This document shows positions 32,055-41,009 of a stretch of DNA of 64,000 nt, in pieces (positions within the stretch are counted from its first letter, which is position 1; each line of letters opens with the position of its first letter). The notes beneath the pieces were generated by a model. That model saw only the letters and a list, made by a program, of their open reading frames with translations. It did no database searches and had not been told where the DNA came from. Origin of the DNA: Paenibacillus oralis (GTDB taxonomy: Bacteria > Bacillota > Bacilli > Paenibacillales > Paenibacillaceae); the NCBI RefSeq assembly GCF_003863965.1, contig NZ_RRCN01000001.1, positions 4,732,304-4,796,303 of the forward strand. The letters are read 5' to 3'. The translations under genes were made by a program, and so were the position numbers.

Positions 32055-34073
32055 ATGACAAGCTTGGAAGATGGCAACCCGCAAGACGCTGCCGAAGGTT
32101 CCGGGCCGAATCATCGGACGGTCGCGGTGATCGGGGAGGGGGTGCTGGCTGAGATGGTGTATAACCAGCTATCCACGCTGCATGAGACCGTATGGAAAAA
32201 CGTACGAAGCGATCGTGATGAATGGTTTACCGGTTTGCCGGAGAGGACGGAGCTTATCGTATGGATTCGCGGTGATGAAAATCCGGCGGCGGATATCAAG
32301 GGGGAAGAAGCGCTGCAGCAGAAAGGCATCCCTTGGCTGCGCATCCATACCTCCGGGAATGAGGCTGTGGTCGGACCTTTGGCAGGCCCGGAGTCAGGAG
32401 GGTGTTACCGGTGTGCGGACCAGCGGCGTCTGATTGCCGGACGTGGCGGGGACGATGCCATGGCTTCGCTGTTTTCGCTGGTCGCGCCGGGGGAAATTCA
32501 AGGCAAAGAGCCTCCTTCATACTCGGGGCTTGCGCATGCGGCGCATATCGCCGTTAATGAGAGCGGTCTTTTTCTCAGCGGGAAAAAAGCGCGTTCGGAA
32601 GATTATCTGTATATCGTTAATCTGGAGACGCTGGAGTGCTCGCTGCATTTTGTTCTGCCGGATCCGTTGTGCGAAGTATGCGGACAACTTCCCGCCGATT
32701 CCGCTTTGTCGGCGCGGATCGAACTTGCGCCAAGGCCAAAAGCGACCGCAGACAGTTACCGGTCCCGCCGAATCGATGATTTGAAAGACGTACTTATTCA
32801 TGATTATTTGGATTCCCGCACGGGCGTGTTTAACCAAGCGGCGATTGACCTGGTTTCCCCGTTTGCCGGGGCATATGTGATTATGCCTTCATTGCTGACG
32901 GGAGACGAGGTCTCGGGAGGGCGCAGCCATTGTTTTGCGGATAGCGGGCTGACCGCCATTTTGGAGGGATTGGAGCGGCGCTGCGGTTTCGTTTCCCGGG
33001 GCAAACGCGCGGTGGTGCGCGAGAGCTATAGCCGAATTGCGGGCGAAGCTCTCGACCCCGCCACAGTGGGGTTATATATGCCTGAACGGTACGCGCTGCC
33101 GGATTTTCCGTTCGAGCCGTTTGACCCGGATCGCGTTATGGATTGGGTTTGGGGTTATTCCTTTTTGCGGCGGCAATCCATATTGGTTCCGGCTTGTCTG
33201 GCCTATTACAGCTGGAGCTACGGCGAGAGCTTTGTACAGGAAGGATCAAACGGATGCGCTTTGGGCGGAAGTTTGGAGGAGGCCGTTTTGTACGGGATTT
33301 TGGAGGTGGTTGAGCGCGATGCGTTTCTCATCGCCTGGTATGGACAATTGCCCGTCCCGCGGCTGGACCTAGGCTCTGCGGAGGACCTTGAACTCAGGTT
33401 GATGATCGAAAGGTTTAAAGCGGTGGCCGGGTACGAAGTTTACTTGTTTGACATTACGATGGAAAACCGGATCCCGGTCATTTTGGCCTTGGCGAAAAGC
33501 ATTAAGCCTGGAAAAATGAATCTGATCTGTGCCGCGGGCTCCCATCTTGACCCGGTAAAGGCGGCGAAAAGCGCTGTGCACGAACTGGGCGGGCTGGTTG
33601 TTGCGCTTAACGAGAAATTTGCGGAGCGGCAAGACGAGTTGCAGGACATGTTCCATGACCCCGATCTGGTCCTGGAGATGGAGGATCATGCTTTGCTGAA
33701 CGGTTTGCCTCAAGCGGAGGAAAGGTTTGATTTTTTGCTGGATGGCCGGCGGCCGCTGCGGACGTTCGAGGAACAATTTAGTCGGAAGGCAAGCCATCCC
33801 GATCTGACGGAAGATCTGAAGGATATCCTGCAAATATTCGAGCGGCTGAATCTCGAAGTGATTGTGATCGACCAGACATCTCCGGAAATTTCGCGCCATC
33901 ATTTACACTGCGTCAAAGTGTTGATCCCGGGCATGCTGCCGATAACGTTCGGACATCAGCTCGCCCGGCTGAACGGGCTGGAGAGGGTGTTAAGGATACC
34001 GGCGGAGCTTGGATACGCGGCGGAACTGTTGACGCTGGAACGGCTGAACCCGCATCCTCATCCTTTTGTTTAA
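32055..34073 (+). CDS. TOMM cyclodehydratase: leader-binding domain fused to YcaO
   Basis: The 672-residue protein (ATG 32055 behind GGGAGGAC) has two parts. Residues about 20-240 resemble the ThiF/RRE-like leader-binding domain of azole-forming cyclodehydratases, with the zinc-binding cysteines GGCYRCADQRR and DPLCEVCGQL. Residues about 250-672 are a YcaO domain: GRSHCFADSGLTAILEGLER and GGSLEEAVLYGILEVVERDA contain the acidic ATP/magnesium ligands. The C-terminus PHPHPFV is the proline-rich tail seen in azoline-forming YcaO enzymes. The enzyme uses ATP to convert Cys, Ser or Thr of a precursor peptide into azolines. It is followed 18 bases later by its ThiF-like partner. Confidence 0.9.
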   Translation: MTSLEDGNPQDAAEGSGPNHRTVAVIGEGVLAEMVYNQLSTLHETVWKNVRSDRDEWFTGLPERTELIVWIRGDENPAADIKGEEALQQKGIPWLRIHTSGNEAVVGPLAGPESGGCYRCADQRRLIAGRGGDDAMASLFSLVAPGEIQGKEPPSYSGLAHAAHIAVNESGLFLSGKKARSEDYLYIVNLETLECSLHFVLPDPLCEVCGQLPADSALSARIELAPRPKATADSYRSRRIDDLKDVLIHDYLDSRTGVFNQAAIDLVSPFAGAYVIMPSLLTGDEVSGGRSHCFADSGLTAILEGLERRCGFVSRGKRAVVRESYSRIAGEALDPATVGLYMPERYALPDFPFEPFDPDRVMDWVWGYSFLRRQSILVPACLAYYSWSYGESFVQEGSNGCALGGSLEEAVLYGILEVVERDAFLIAWYGQLPVPRLDLGSAEDLELRLMIERFKAVAGYEVYLFDITMENRIPVILALAKSIKPGKMNLICAAGSHLDPVKAAKSAVHELGGLVVALNEKFAERQDELQDMFHDPDLVLEMEDHALLNGLPQAEERFDFLLDGRRPLRTFEEQFSRKASHPDLTEDLKDILQIFERLNLEVIVIDQTSPEISRHHLHCVKVLIPGMLPITFGHQLARLNGLERVLRIPAELGYAAELLTLERLNPHPHPFV

Positions 34074-34091
34074 TCCAAGGAGGAATAACCA

Positions 34092-36080
34092 TTGAGTCCA
34101 TATCGGTTTCTAACCGAACGTCCGAGTGGCATTTTAGCCGTTGGTTCCGGACCGGTTTTCTTTTCGTTGGCGTCGGCCTTGATCGGGTCAGGAGTCGCCG
34201 AGTTCCATCTATGCCTGACCGGTTCGGCGCAGGCCGACCGGCAGCGGCTGGCTGAATGGCTGCGCGGGGCCCGCAAAGCGGCTCCCGAGGCGAAGGTGAG
34301 GGAAGCCGCCATAGGGCGGGAAGACGCTGACGGTTGGCGGAATACCGTGCGGCCGCATCAAACGATCCTTTATGCGTCACAGAAGGGAGATCCCGGGGAA
34401 TTGCTGCTATTGGAGCAGATTTGCCGGGAAGAGAATAAAACGCTGCTGCCCGCCGTCTGCCTGCATCAAACAGGGGTGGCGGGCCCGCTCGTACAACCTG
34501 GCCTGGAAGAAGTCTGGTTGGAAGGTGGCTGGGAGTCGGCCTGGCGCCGGCTGCACATGGCTGCGCTTGGCAAGGGCCGGGAGCGGCTGCCGGTTTCTTC
34601 GGCAGCCGGCGCGTTGCTCGCCAATGTGCTTGTATCCCGGCTGTTGAAATATGTTGCGGGAGAAAGCGAGGCGGGAGCTGGGAGCTCGATCTATCTGCTT
34701 GATTTGCAGACGCTGGAAGGGAGCTGGCATGCTTTCCTCCCCCATCCGTTCGCGGCTGGCCGGAAGGATACCGCCATCGAAAATCTGCAAATTCCCGGCC
34801 GGCAGCTCGAACAAAACGCTGATTGTAGGCTTGAGCAAATTTCTAGTCAGCAGTTCAAGCAAATCTCTGAGCGGCAGCATGAACAAAACTCTGTTCAGCG
34901 GCTTAAGCAAATCTCTGGCTGCAGGCTCGAACATACCTCTGACGGTAGGCACGAACAACCCTCTGACCGCTGGCCGCCGGATGGCTGGTTTTCTTACTTC
35001 AGCGGGTTAACTTCGCGGCAAACCGGAATTTTCCACGCTTGGGAGGAGGGCGCCTTAAGTCAGCTGCCGCTTGCTCAATGCCGCGTCCAGACGGCCGATC
35101 CGTTGTCGGGAGGCCCGGCAAGCTTGCTTCCGGACATCGTTTGCGCCGGCCTGACGCATGAGGAAGCGCGCCGGGAAGCGGGGCTGGCCGGGATCGAAGC
35201 TTATGTATCGCGGCTGGCCGGGGCGCTCTTGGACGAAACCGACGGATTCATCGGCATCGGTGCGGGGGTAACGATGGAGGAGGGACTCCAACGGGGCTTG
35301 GAGGCCTATTTGAGCGAATCGTTGCGTAGACGGACATGCGGGCAGATATGTGAGCAGCCGGAAGAGCGGGGGCAAGAGCGAAAGCAGGTGCAAGAGCAGG
35401 TACAAGAGCAGGTACAAGAACAGGTTCAAGAGCAGGTGCAAGAACAGGTGCAGGTGAAGGTGCAGGCGGATGAACGGGATCAAGAGCAGACGGAGGAGCC
35501 GATGCACGAGCAGAGGCATGCGCGGACACGCGAACAGCCGGGAGAGCGAACGAACGAGCAGGCACACAAGCAGCCGCCGGGGTGCATGCCGTCCGCGGTT
35601 TGCATTCGGTTGGGGAAAGTGGATGATAAGCGCTGTCGATACTACTTACGAGCCTTAAGTATCATGCAGGGCGAGCCGCTGATCGGCTTGGGAGAAGCTG
35701 TGTCAGGGTTTCCGGTGTTTTGGGTAGGTACGGGCGGGGCTTGGTACGGCGGTGTCGGCCTAAATAACACTTTTGCGCTGCGGCATGCCCTTCGTGCCGC
35801 CTTAATGAAAGCGCAACACGCGCAATATCCATCGGCCTCGGGGGGCTGGACGGCCAACGTGCTGGAGATCCCCTCCCTGCAATTGAAACAGGATGCTCCC
35901 GTTCGCGTTGACATCGGCGAATTTGATGAAACGTTCGAGCCGGAAGTCTTGTCCGACGCGCTGAAGGTTGTGAAAAGGAACGGGCAGCATTTTAACGCGT
36001 TAGATCTTGCCGTGGAGCCGTTCCTGAAAGAGCTGGCTGTATTTGGCGTGATGTTTCGGGAGGGGGAAACATCTCTATAA
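34092..36080 (+). CDS. ThiF-like thiazole-bacteriocin maturation protein
   Basis: The 662-residue protein starts with TTG at 34092 behind AAGGAGG. The N-terminal GILAVGSGPVFFSLASALIG is a nucleotide-binding-like fold, and the overall plan resembles the putative thiazole-containing bacteriocin maturation proteins that accompany heterocycloanthracin-type clusters of Bacillus. C-terminal conserved stretches are YYLRALSIMQGEPLIGLGEA and GGVGLNNTFALRHALRAALM. Two repeat blocks interrupt it: seven octapeptide units at 34800-34967 and a QVQE tandem repeat at about 35384-35465. The repeats look like insertions between domains. Its partner is the YcaO protein upstream; no dehydrogenase, transporter or precursor gene is visible nearby. 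Confidence 0.75.
   Translation: MSPYRFLTERPSGILAVGSGPVFFSLASALIGSGVAEFHLCLTGSAQADRQRLAEWLRGARKAAPEAKVREAAIGREDADGWRNTVRPHQTILYASQKGDPGELLLLEQICREENKTLLPAVCLHQTGVAGPLVQPGLEEVWLEGGWESAWRRLHMAALGKGRERLPVSSAAGALLANVLVSRLLKYVAGESEAGAGSSIYLLDLQTLEGSWHAFLPHPFAAGRKDTAIENLQIPGRQLEQNADCRLEQISSQQFKQISERQHEQNSVQRLKQISGCRLEHTSDGRHEQPSDRWPPDGWFSYFSGLTSRQTGIFHAWEEGALSQLPLAQCRVQTADPLSGGPASLLPDIVCAGLTHEEARREAGLAGIEAYVSRLAGALLDETDGFIGIGAGVTMEEGLQRGLEAYLSESLRRRTCGQICEQPEERGQERKQVQEQVQEQVQEQVQEQVQEQVQVKVQADERDQEQTEEPMHEQRHARTREQPGERTNEQAHKQPPGCMPSAVCIRLGKVDDKRCRYYLRALSIMQGEPLIGLGEAVSGFPVFWVGTGGAWYGGVGLNNTFALRHALRAALMKAQHAQYPSASGGWTANVLEIPSLQLKQDAPVRVDIGEFDETFEPEVLSDALKVVKRNGQHFNALDLAVEPFLKELAVFGVMFREGETSL
34800..34967 (+). 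repeat. Seven 24-bp repeats in the ThiF-like gene
   Basis: Codons 237-292 spell seven octapeptides such as RQLEQNAD, CRLEQISS, QQFKQISE, RQHEQNSV and QRLKQISG. Positions 3 to 7 (L/F/H, E/K, Q, I/N, S) are most conserved. Confidence 0.85.
35384..35465 (+). repeat. 12-bp tandem repeat coding QVQE
   Basis: Six to seven near-identical copies of a CAGGTGCAAGAG-like unit encode (QVQE)n within the same gene. They differ mainly at third codon positions. Confidence 0.85.
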
Positions 36081-36089
36081 CCGAACCAA

Positions 36090-36270
36090 CTGCAAAAGTG
36101 CATTTCATTTTCCTCGGATTTCCTCTCTAGAACGTTTGAAATGCAAAAGTGCATCTGATTTGGGGCCATCCGATAAAAAAGTCAATTTTGACCGGGAATG
36201 GACTGCACTTTTGCATTTGGACCACCTGTTTCGAGGGATTTCGACGAAAATCGCATGCACTTTTGCATTT
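36090..36270. repeat. Paired inverted intergenic repeat, family 1
   Basis: TGCAAAAGTGCA occurs at 36091 and 36142 (51 apart). Its reverse complement TGCACTTTTGCA occurs at 36204 and 36256 (52 apart). The sequence between boxes is also related between the two halves (ATTTTC, TCG). The gap between genes (36081-36394) contains nothing else besides the tandem repeat at 36316. Confidence 0.75.
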
Positions 36271-36315
36271 CGCATGGCATTGGATGGCCAACGAGTCCGG
36301 ATGGGCCGCGGGCAT

Positions 36316-36389
36316 ATTCGCTGCGGCGGTGTTTGCTACAGCCGTATTTGCCGCAGTCGTATTCGCTGCGGCCGTATTCCCGCGGCCGT
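36316..36389. repeat. 15-bp tandem repeat at the end of the chemoreceptor gene
   Basis: Five units of ATTCGCTGCGGCCGT type (15, 15, 15, 15 and 14 bases) run up to the chemoreceptor stop codon, whose ATTCGCTAC context looks like the start of a sixth unit. Confidence 0.75.
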
Positions 36390-36394
36390 ATTCG

Positions 36395-38455
36395 CTACTC
36401 CACTTTAAACTGTGCCGCCGCCTTGGTCAGTTCTTTCGCGAGTCCGTCGATGGTTTGCACCATATCGGCGAGCTGTTGAACAGTGGCCGACTGCTCCGCC
36501 ATCGTGGCCGAGACCTCCTCGACGGAAGCGGAGACCTCTTCGCCCGATGCCGAGAGGCTTTGGACGGAGCCAAGCACTTCGTCCTTATCGCTTTCCAAGC
36601 GGCCGACTTCTTCCGCCATCTGTTTGATCTGGCCGGTAATGTCGGTGATTTTTTCAAAGATTACGTTAAAAGCTTGCCGCGTCTGGCCGACAAACTGGTC
36701 CTGCATGGCCGCGATATCTTTAATCTGGGCCACGCTTTGGTAATTATCCTCCACAAACGCGAGGTTCTGCTGGGTGATGCCTTGAATATGAGCGGATTGC
36801 TGCGAACTCTGCTCGGCCAGCTTGCGGATTTCCGCCGCCACGACGGCGAAGCCGCGGCCGTGCTCGCCGGCTCTCGCCGCTTCGATGGACGCGTTCAGCG
36901 CGAGCAGGTTGGTTTGTTTGGCAATTCCGGTAATGGCGTCCGTGATGCTGTTGATTTGCTCCGAGCTTTGTTGAAGCTTGAACGTCATATCGGAAATCTT
37001 GCTTACCTGTTCTTCGTTTTGCTCGTTAATGCGGATCAATTCGTCCACTACGGCGTTGCTCGTATGGAACACGCCGATGATTTCCTCCGAACGGTCCTTA
37101 GCGGATTGAGCTTTGGAGCTCATCGACTCAAAACTTTCCCCGAAGCCAAAAAACTTGTTCACGATATGTTCGGTTTCCCGGGCCTGGGAATCCATCGCCT
37201 TGGCGATTTCCTGCGAAGTGGCGGACGTTTCGCTGACGGATACGGCCGTTTGCTTCGAGGAAGCTTCAAGCTCCTTCGTGCTGGTCCCAAGCACCTCGAT
37301 CGTTTTGTTCATATTTTGGATCAAGTCTTTGTTGCGGCCGACCATTTGGTTGAAGCTGCCCGCCAACGTTTTAAACTCACCTTCATACCGCTCCTCGTCC
37401 GCGCTAACGGTGAGATCGCCGGAAGCCATTTGCCGGAACAGATGGGTTAATTGCGCGAGCGGTTTCGCGATATAACGGGACAGCAACAAGCCAAAGCCGA
37501 CAGCCACGAGAATGATCACAAGGGTTAAAATAGCGGTGTTGCGGAGCATCTCCTTGATCGGCTGCTGAATGTCGTCCAAAGAATCGATAACCGTAACGGT
37601 TAAGTCCGGGCCCGGAATCCGGTTGATCCGCAAATAATCGTTGTTCATCTCGAGACTGGATTTTTCGATTTCTTGACTGCCCGTGTTTTTTACAGAACCG
37701 GCGAGTTCCTCAATGACCGTACCGATTCTTGAAGGGTCAAGGGAGTTATATAATACCGTTCCGCCGCGGCTGACGATTTCGATGCTGCCTTCGCGATTGA
37801 TGGAAACTTCCCCCAACGTGTTGAAAAAGAACTGGCTGTCGATCGTCGTTACGAAAACGCCCAGCACTTTGCCGCCCGCATCCTTGATCGGTTGAGCAAA
37901 GGCGAGCAGCAGCTTGCCGGTGCTCTTCGACACGATGGCGTCGCTGATGTAAGGCTCCCCTTTGAGCGTTTCGCTGAAATATTCGCGGTCCGACCGTGAT
38001 TGTCCGATATTTTCCGCGTTCGTGCCGGCTACGATCGTTCCTTCGGCATCCGTTAACAAGTAGGACTCGATGTCGCCGGTTCCTTCCAGGCTGCTTTTCA
38101 GAATTCCGTTCGCGGGATCCAAATAAGGGTTGGCCGGCGAGAAAAATTGTTTGTCCGAGAGTGTACCGGATTCTCTAAGTTTCAGCAGGTTGCGGAACGT
38201 ATTGTGCTGCGAGATGAGGAAGGTGGATTGCTGCTGCAAATGGACGGCCGTCGACAATCCGCCTCCCAGCCGGTCGGCCATGACGTTGATCTCGTCCTTG
38301 CTTTTGCGCAGTGCCAAACTGGACGCCTCCCGGTAAGTCAGGACGGAAGTCGCCAGCAAAGAGACGATCACCAATAAACTGACGAAAAAGGGTATTTTCA
38401 CGCGTAATGAAACAGATTTCATTTTTCTGGTTATTCCCGATGGCTTTCCCTTCAC
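36395..38455 (-). CDS. Methyl-accepting chemotaxis protein
   Basis: The 686-residue receptor starts with GTG 38455 behind GGGGAG. It has a first membrane helix (about residues 23-43) and an extracytoplasmic dCache-like sensor with YLDPANGILKSSLEGTGDIE and REYFSETLKGEPYISDAIVS. A second helix (about 305-325), a HAMP domain (LSRYIAKPLAQLTHLFRQMA) and a long signalling coiled coil follow. The hairpin tip reads IGIAKQTNLLALNASIEAAR then AGEHGRGFAVVAAEIRKLAE, the contact site for CheA and CheW. Its cue is unknown; dCache domains bind amino acids or small organic acids. It stands alone, with a tandem repeat at its 3' end. Confidence 0.95.
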   Translation of the reverse strand: MKGKPSGITRKMKSVSLRVKIPFFVSLLVIVSLLATSVLTYREASSLALRKSKDEINVMADRLGGGLSTAVHLQQQSTFLISQHNTFRNLLKLRESGTLSDKQFFSPANPYLDPANGILKSSLEGTGDIESYLLTDAEGTIVAGTNAENIGQSRSDREYFSETLKGEPYISDAIVSKSTGKLLLAFAQPIKDAGGKVLGVFVTTIDSQFFFNTLGEVSINREGSIEIVSRGGTVLYNSLDPSRIGTVIEELAGSVKNTGSQEIEKSSLEMNNDYLRINRIPGPDLTVTVIDSLDDIQQPIKEMLRNTAILTLVIILVAVGFGLLLSRYIAKPLAQLTHLFRQMASGDLTVSADEERYEGEFKTLAGSFNQMVGRNKDLIQNMNKTIEVLGTSTKELEASSKQTAVSVSETSATSQEIAKAMDSQARETEHIVNKFFGFGESFESMSSKAQSAKDRSEEIIGVFHTSNAVVDELIRINEQNEEQVSKISDMTFKLQQSSEQINSITDAITGIAKQTNLLALNASIEAARAGEHGRGFAVVAAEIRKLAEQSSQQSAHIQGITQQNLAFVEDNYQSVAQIKDIAAMQDQFVGQTRQAFNVIFEKITDITGQIKQMAEEVGRLESDKDEVLGSVQSLSASGEEVSASVEEVSATMAEQSATVQQLADMVQTIDGLAKELTKAAAQFKVE

Positions 38456-38560
38456 AACTTTTCAACTCCCCTATGCTACTCTTTTCTATAGTTGCTAACG
38501 AAAAGATATATCGGTTGCGCGGCAGGAGTTGTTAAGTGGAATTTTCATCCAGCAGACTGC

Positions 38561-39259
38561 TTACATGATCGTAAAATATTCGGCGATGCCGGCGTAAAGC
38601 GCTTCCGCGATCTTTTGCTGGCCGTTCCGGCTGATCAACAGGGCGCGGTCTCCCGCATTGCTCAAAAAGCCCATTTCGACGATGACGGCCGGCGGTTCAA
38701 CATGCTTCAGCAGAAAAAACGGCTTGCCCAGCTCGGGGGTCGAAGCCCTTTCCAGGTTGTAAAACCGCTCCAAGGCATTTTGAATGGAGGCGGCCAGCAG
38801 CGCGCTGCGCCCTTCGTTCTGGTGCAGGACAAGCGGTCCATGTTTCGATTTGTTGCGGCCCCAGTTCACGTGCAGGCTGACGACGATGGAAGCGGGGAGC
38901 TGCGCGCTGAGTTCCTTGCGTTGGGCGAGATCCCTCATATGACGGGAACTGCTGCGTGACCAGCGGTTATCGTCGCTTAGCGCGTAGTCGCCTGTGCGGT
39001 TCAGAACCGCCCGGTATCCGTGGCTTCGCAGTACGATGTAAAGCCGGCGGCCGATCTCGAGGTTGATGTCTTTTTCCATAATATCTTCGAAAGAGGTTCC
39101 GCCGTCAATACCGCCGTGTCCGGCATCGATCAGAATGACCGGCTCCGGGAAAACGTGCCGTAAGTCTTTGTCTTCCGCAAAAGCGGGATTTCCGCATAAA
39201 CCGAGGGTAAGGGAGACGACAAGCATAGCCGCCAGCGGATACCGCATCAGTATTTTCAT
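38561..39259 (-). CDS. cwlD: N-acetylmuramoyl-L-alanine amidase CwlD
   Basis: The 232-residue protein has a signal-like N-terminus (MKILMRYPLAAMLVVSLTLG) and an Amidase_3 domain. The zinc ligands lie in ILIDAGHGGIDGG, EKDINLEIGRRLY and SIVVSLHVNWG, and the catalytic glutamate in AVIVEMGFLSNAGDRALL. Length and sequence fit CwlD, which removes the stem peptide in spore cortex peptidoglycan so that muramic-delta-lactam can form, a requirement for germination. ATG 39259 is chosen behind AAAGGTGAG. Confidence 0.88.
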   Translation of the reverse strand: MKILMRYPLAAMLVVSLTLGLCGNPAFAEDKDLRHVFPEPVILIDAGHGGIDGGTSFEDIMEKDINLEIGRRLYIVLRSHGYRAVLNRTGDYALSDDNRWSRSSSRHMRDLAQRKELSAQLPASIVVSLHVNWGRNKSKHGPLVLHQNEGRSALLAASIQNALERFYNLERASTPELGKPFFLLKHVEPPAVIVEMGFLSNAGDRALLISRNGQQKIAEALYAGIAEYFTIM

Positions 39260-39410
39260 GGTTCTCACCTTTCCAGGCTTTATTTTTTATAGATTGAGCT
39301 TCCCGCGTCCAAATCATGCATGAACGGCCCGGCAGCGGCGGGTTTAGAGAACGGTTCGCCGGAGCAAACTAATGATAAGGCGAGCAATTGACGGAAAGGA
39401 GATAATTAGC

Positions 39411-39626
39411 ATGGCAAAAGGCGATGAACTGGTGAAATACATTACCGAAAAAGTCGTCGATTTCGTGGAGACCCCCCGGGAAGTCCGGCGGGAGCGTTCC
39501 AAGCCGAAGGAACCGTGGACACACCGCTGGTTCGGGATGATTCCGTTTTCGGTCTCTTTATGGGCGGAGCAGCTTCCGGTCAAACGGAAAAAGGAAAGGG
39601 AGCATTCCCGTTCCAGCGAGGGGTAA
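39411..39626 (+). CDS. yqzE: YqzE-family protein
   Basis: From ATG 39411 (behind AAAGGAG) the 71-residue protein reads MAKGDELVKYITEKVVDFVE, TPREVRRERSKPKEPWTHRW and FGMIPFSVSLW. This is the YqzE family pattern: a charged N-terminal helix, WxxRWFG and a hydrophobic patch. In Bacillus subtilis the gene is near the comG competence operon; its role is not established. Here it stands alone, divergent from cwlD. Confidence 0.85.
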   Translation: MAKGDELVKYITEKVVDFVETPREVRRERSKPKEPWTHRWFGMIPFSVSLWAEQLPVKRKKEREHSRSSEG

Positions 39627-39767
39627 ATTGAAAAACTTGAAGGAATTCGATAAACGTAAAAAAGGGTGTCCGTTCGGCCGTTTGAGGTAACCGGCTTCAT
39701 AAAGTTCCGCTATTTTACCGCAGGAGGGGAGAATTTCGCAGGCTTATTACTCTCGTATGGACATTAA

Positions 39768-39800
39768 AGAACCGCCGAAAGGAATTTTTTCGGCGGTTCT
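39768..39800 (-). terminator. Terminator of the secreted-protein gene
   Basis: A 13-bp perfect stem (AGAACCGCCGAAA) with a seven-base loop lies six bases past the stop at 39807; TTTAAT follows on the reverse strand. Confidence 0.75.
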
Positions 39801-39806
39801 GTTCAT

Positions 39807-40850
39807 TTAACCGGGATAAGCGATAAATTTGCCCGGCTTTGACTCGAGCAGAGCATCCAGGGCGATAAGCCGGATCGAAGGGCCTTTGCCGGTTAGGACA
39901 TATACGGAACCGTTCAGGGACGTTTCGCCGGCCGCGGCATCGATGCCGGAGGAGGCGCTGTCCTGCCACGTCTGGTACCCATATATCGGCATAGGAAGCG
40001 AATAAGTGCGTTCCGGGCCCGATGCGGCGAAGATCAGCTGCTTGCTGGATTGAAGCTTGCGGATGAACGTTTCCTGCTTGACCGAGAGCGGACTGTCCGC
40101 CATCCACAGCAAATTGTCGTAAGGGTTAAAGGCATTGGCGGTAAAAACGATCCGGCCGGGCGCCAGTTTCGTCTCGCCGCTGCCTGCCGCATGCTGGGGC
40201 GCTTTGTAAAGGGCGGCTTGCCTTTCCCAGGTTTCAGCCGTTTCGGGCAGCCATTCCCCGTCCGCGGCATGAATGAAACGCGGTGATTCGCCGTCCGGCA
40301 AGCGGACCATCCATTCGGCCAGGGCGGGACCGGCATACAACGGGGTAACGCGGATTTGGCTTAGCTGCTCTGCAGGCAACTCTGCAGCCAGCTCGCTATT
40401 TTTTAGGGCAGCCTTCAGCAAGGAAGGGGCAAAAACGGTATTTGCACCGAGTCCGTATTCGACCAGCTTGTATTCGCCATCGGACGTGGCGGAAATGATC
40501 AGATAGCCGTTCGAGCGCGAATCACCGCCGGATTCGCCGGGGATAACGGTGACCAGCCAGCTGTGCGTTCCCGGGCCAAGCGGCTCGATCACGGTATTTG
40601 CGCCGCGCCAGGCGCTGAAAGGTTCGGTTTGCGCCAGCTTCCGTACGGCTTCCGCGGCAAAAAGGCGGAGCTGCTCGGGAGCATTGTCGGCCGTTTGAAG
40701 GCCAGCGGTCCATTCGGAAGCTGCGCCCGGGCCGGAAGCGGCATAACTAACGGCTTCTCCCGGCAGCGTGAGTCCGCCGGCGCAAGCCAGTCCGATGCTG
40801 CATAACATTTTCATCGTAATCGATAGGTTTCGGGGGATCTTTCCAAACAT
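39807..40850 (-). CDS. Secreted protein of unknown function
   Basis: The 347-residue protein starts at 40850 behind TAGGAGGGCG. It has a probable signal peptide (MKMLCSIGLACAGGLTLPGE, cleavage near SYAA). Internal motifs include GYLIISATSDGEYKLVEYGL and LPMPIYGYQTWQDSASSGID. The first recalls Spi-like or PepSY-adjacent folds of secreted Paenibacillus proteins, but I do not recognise a named family. Another conserved-looking stretch is FNPYDNLLWMADSPL. It is a single-gene unit ending in a strong terminator. Confidence 0.7.
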   Translation of the reverse strand: MFGKIPRNLSITMKMLCSIGLACAGGLTLPGEAVSYAASGPGAASEWTAGLQTADNAPEQLRLFAAEAVRKLAQTEPFSAWRGANTVIEPLGPGTHSWLVTVIPGESGGDSRSNGYLIISATSDGEYKLVEYGLGANTVFAPSLLKAALKNSELAAELPAEQLSQIRVTPLYAGPALAEWMVRLPDGESPRFIHAADGEWLPETAETWERQAALYKAPQHAAGSGETKLAPGRIVFTANAFNPYDNLLWMADSPLSVKQETFIRKLQSSKQLIFAASGPERTYSLPMPIYGYQTWQDSASSGIDAAAGETSLNGSVYVLTGKGPSIRLIALDALLESKPGKFIAYPG

Positions 40851-41009
40851 CGTTCGCCCTCCTAATTAATGGGATGGGGGAGTCAGCTTTGCGATTGCTT
40901 GTCCATTGTACCGGAGCCGGGGCAAAAAGGTTGTTGCAACCTGTCGCGCTTTGGGCATTTGTTCAGCTTCTATTTTTGCGGTCTTTTAGCGAGATCGGTC
41001 TATTTCTGG

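Noticed and set aside
35384..35465. Short regular repeats as a possible CRISPR array
   Set aside because: Units are contiguous 12-bp codon repeats inside an open reading frame, without spacers or cas genes.
36149..37450. A 433-codon frame opposite the chemoreceptor
   Set aside because: The opposite strand is a textbook receptor; this frame starts in the intergenic repeat and is mere complement.
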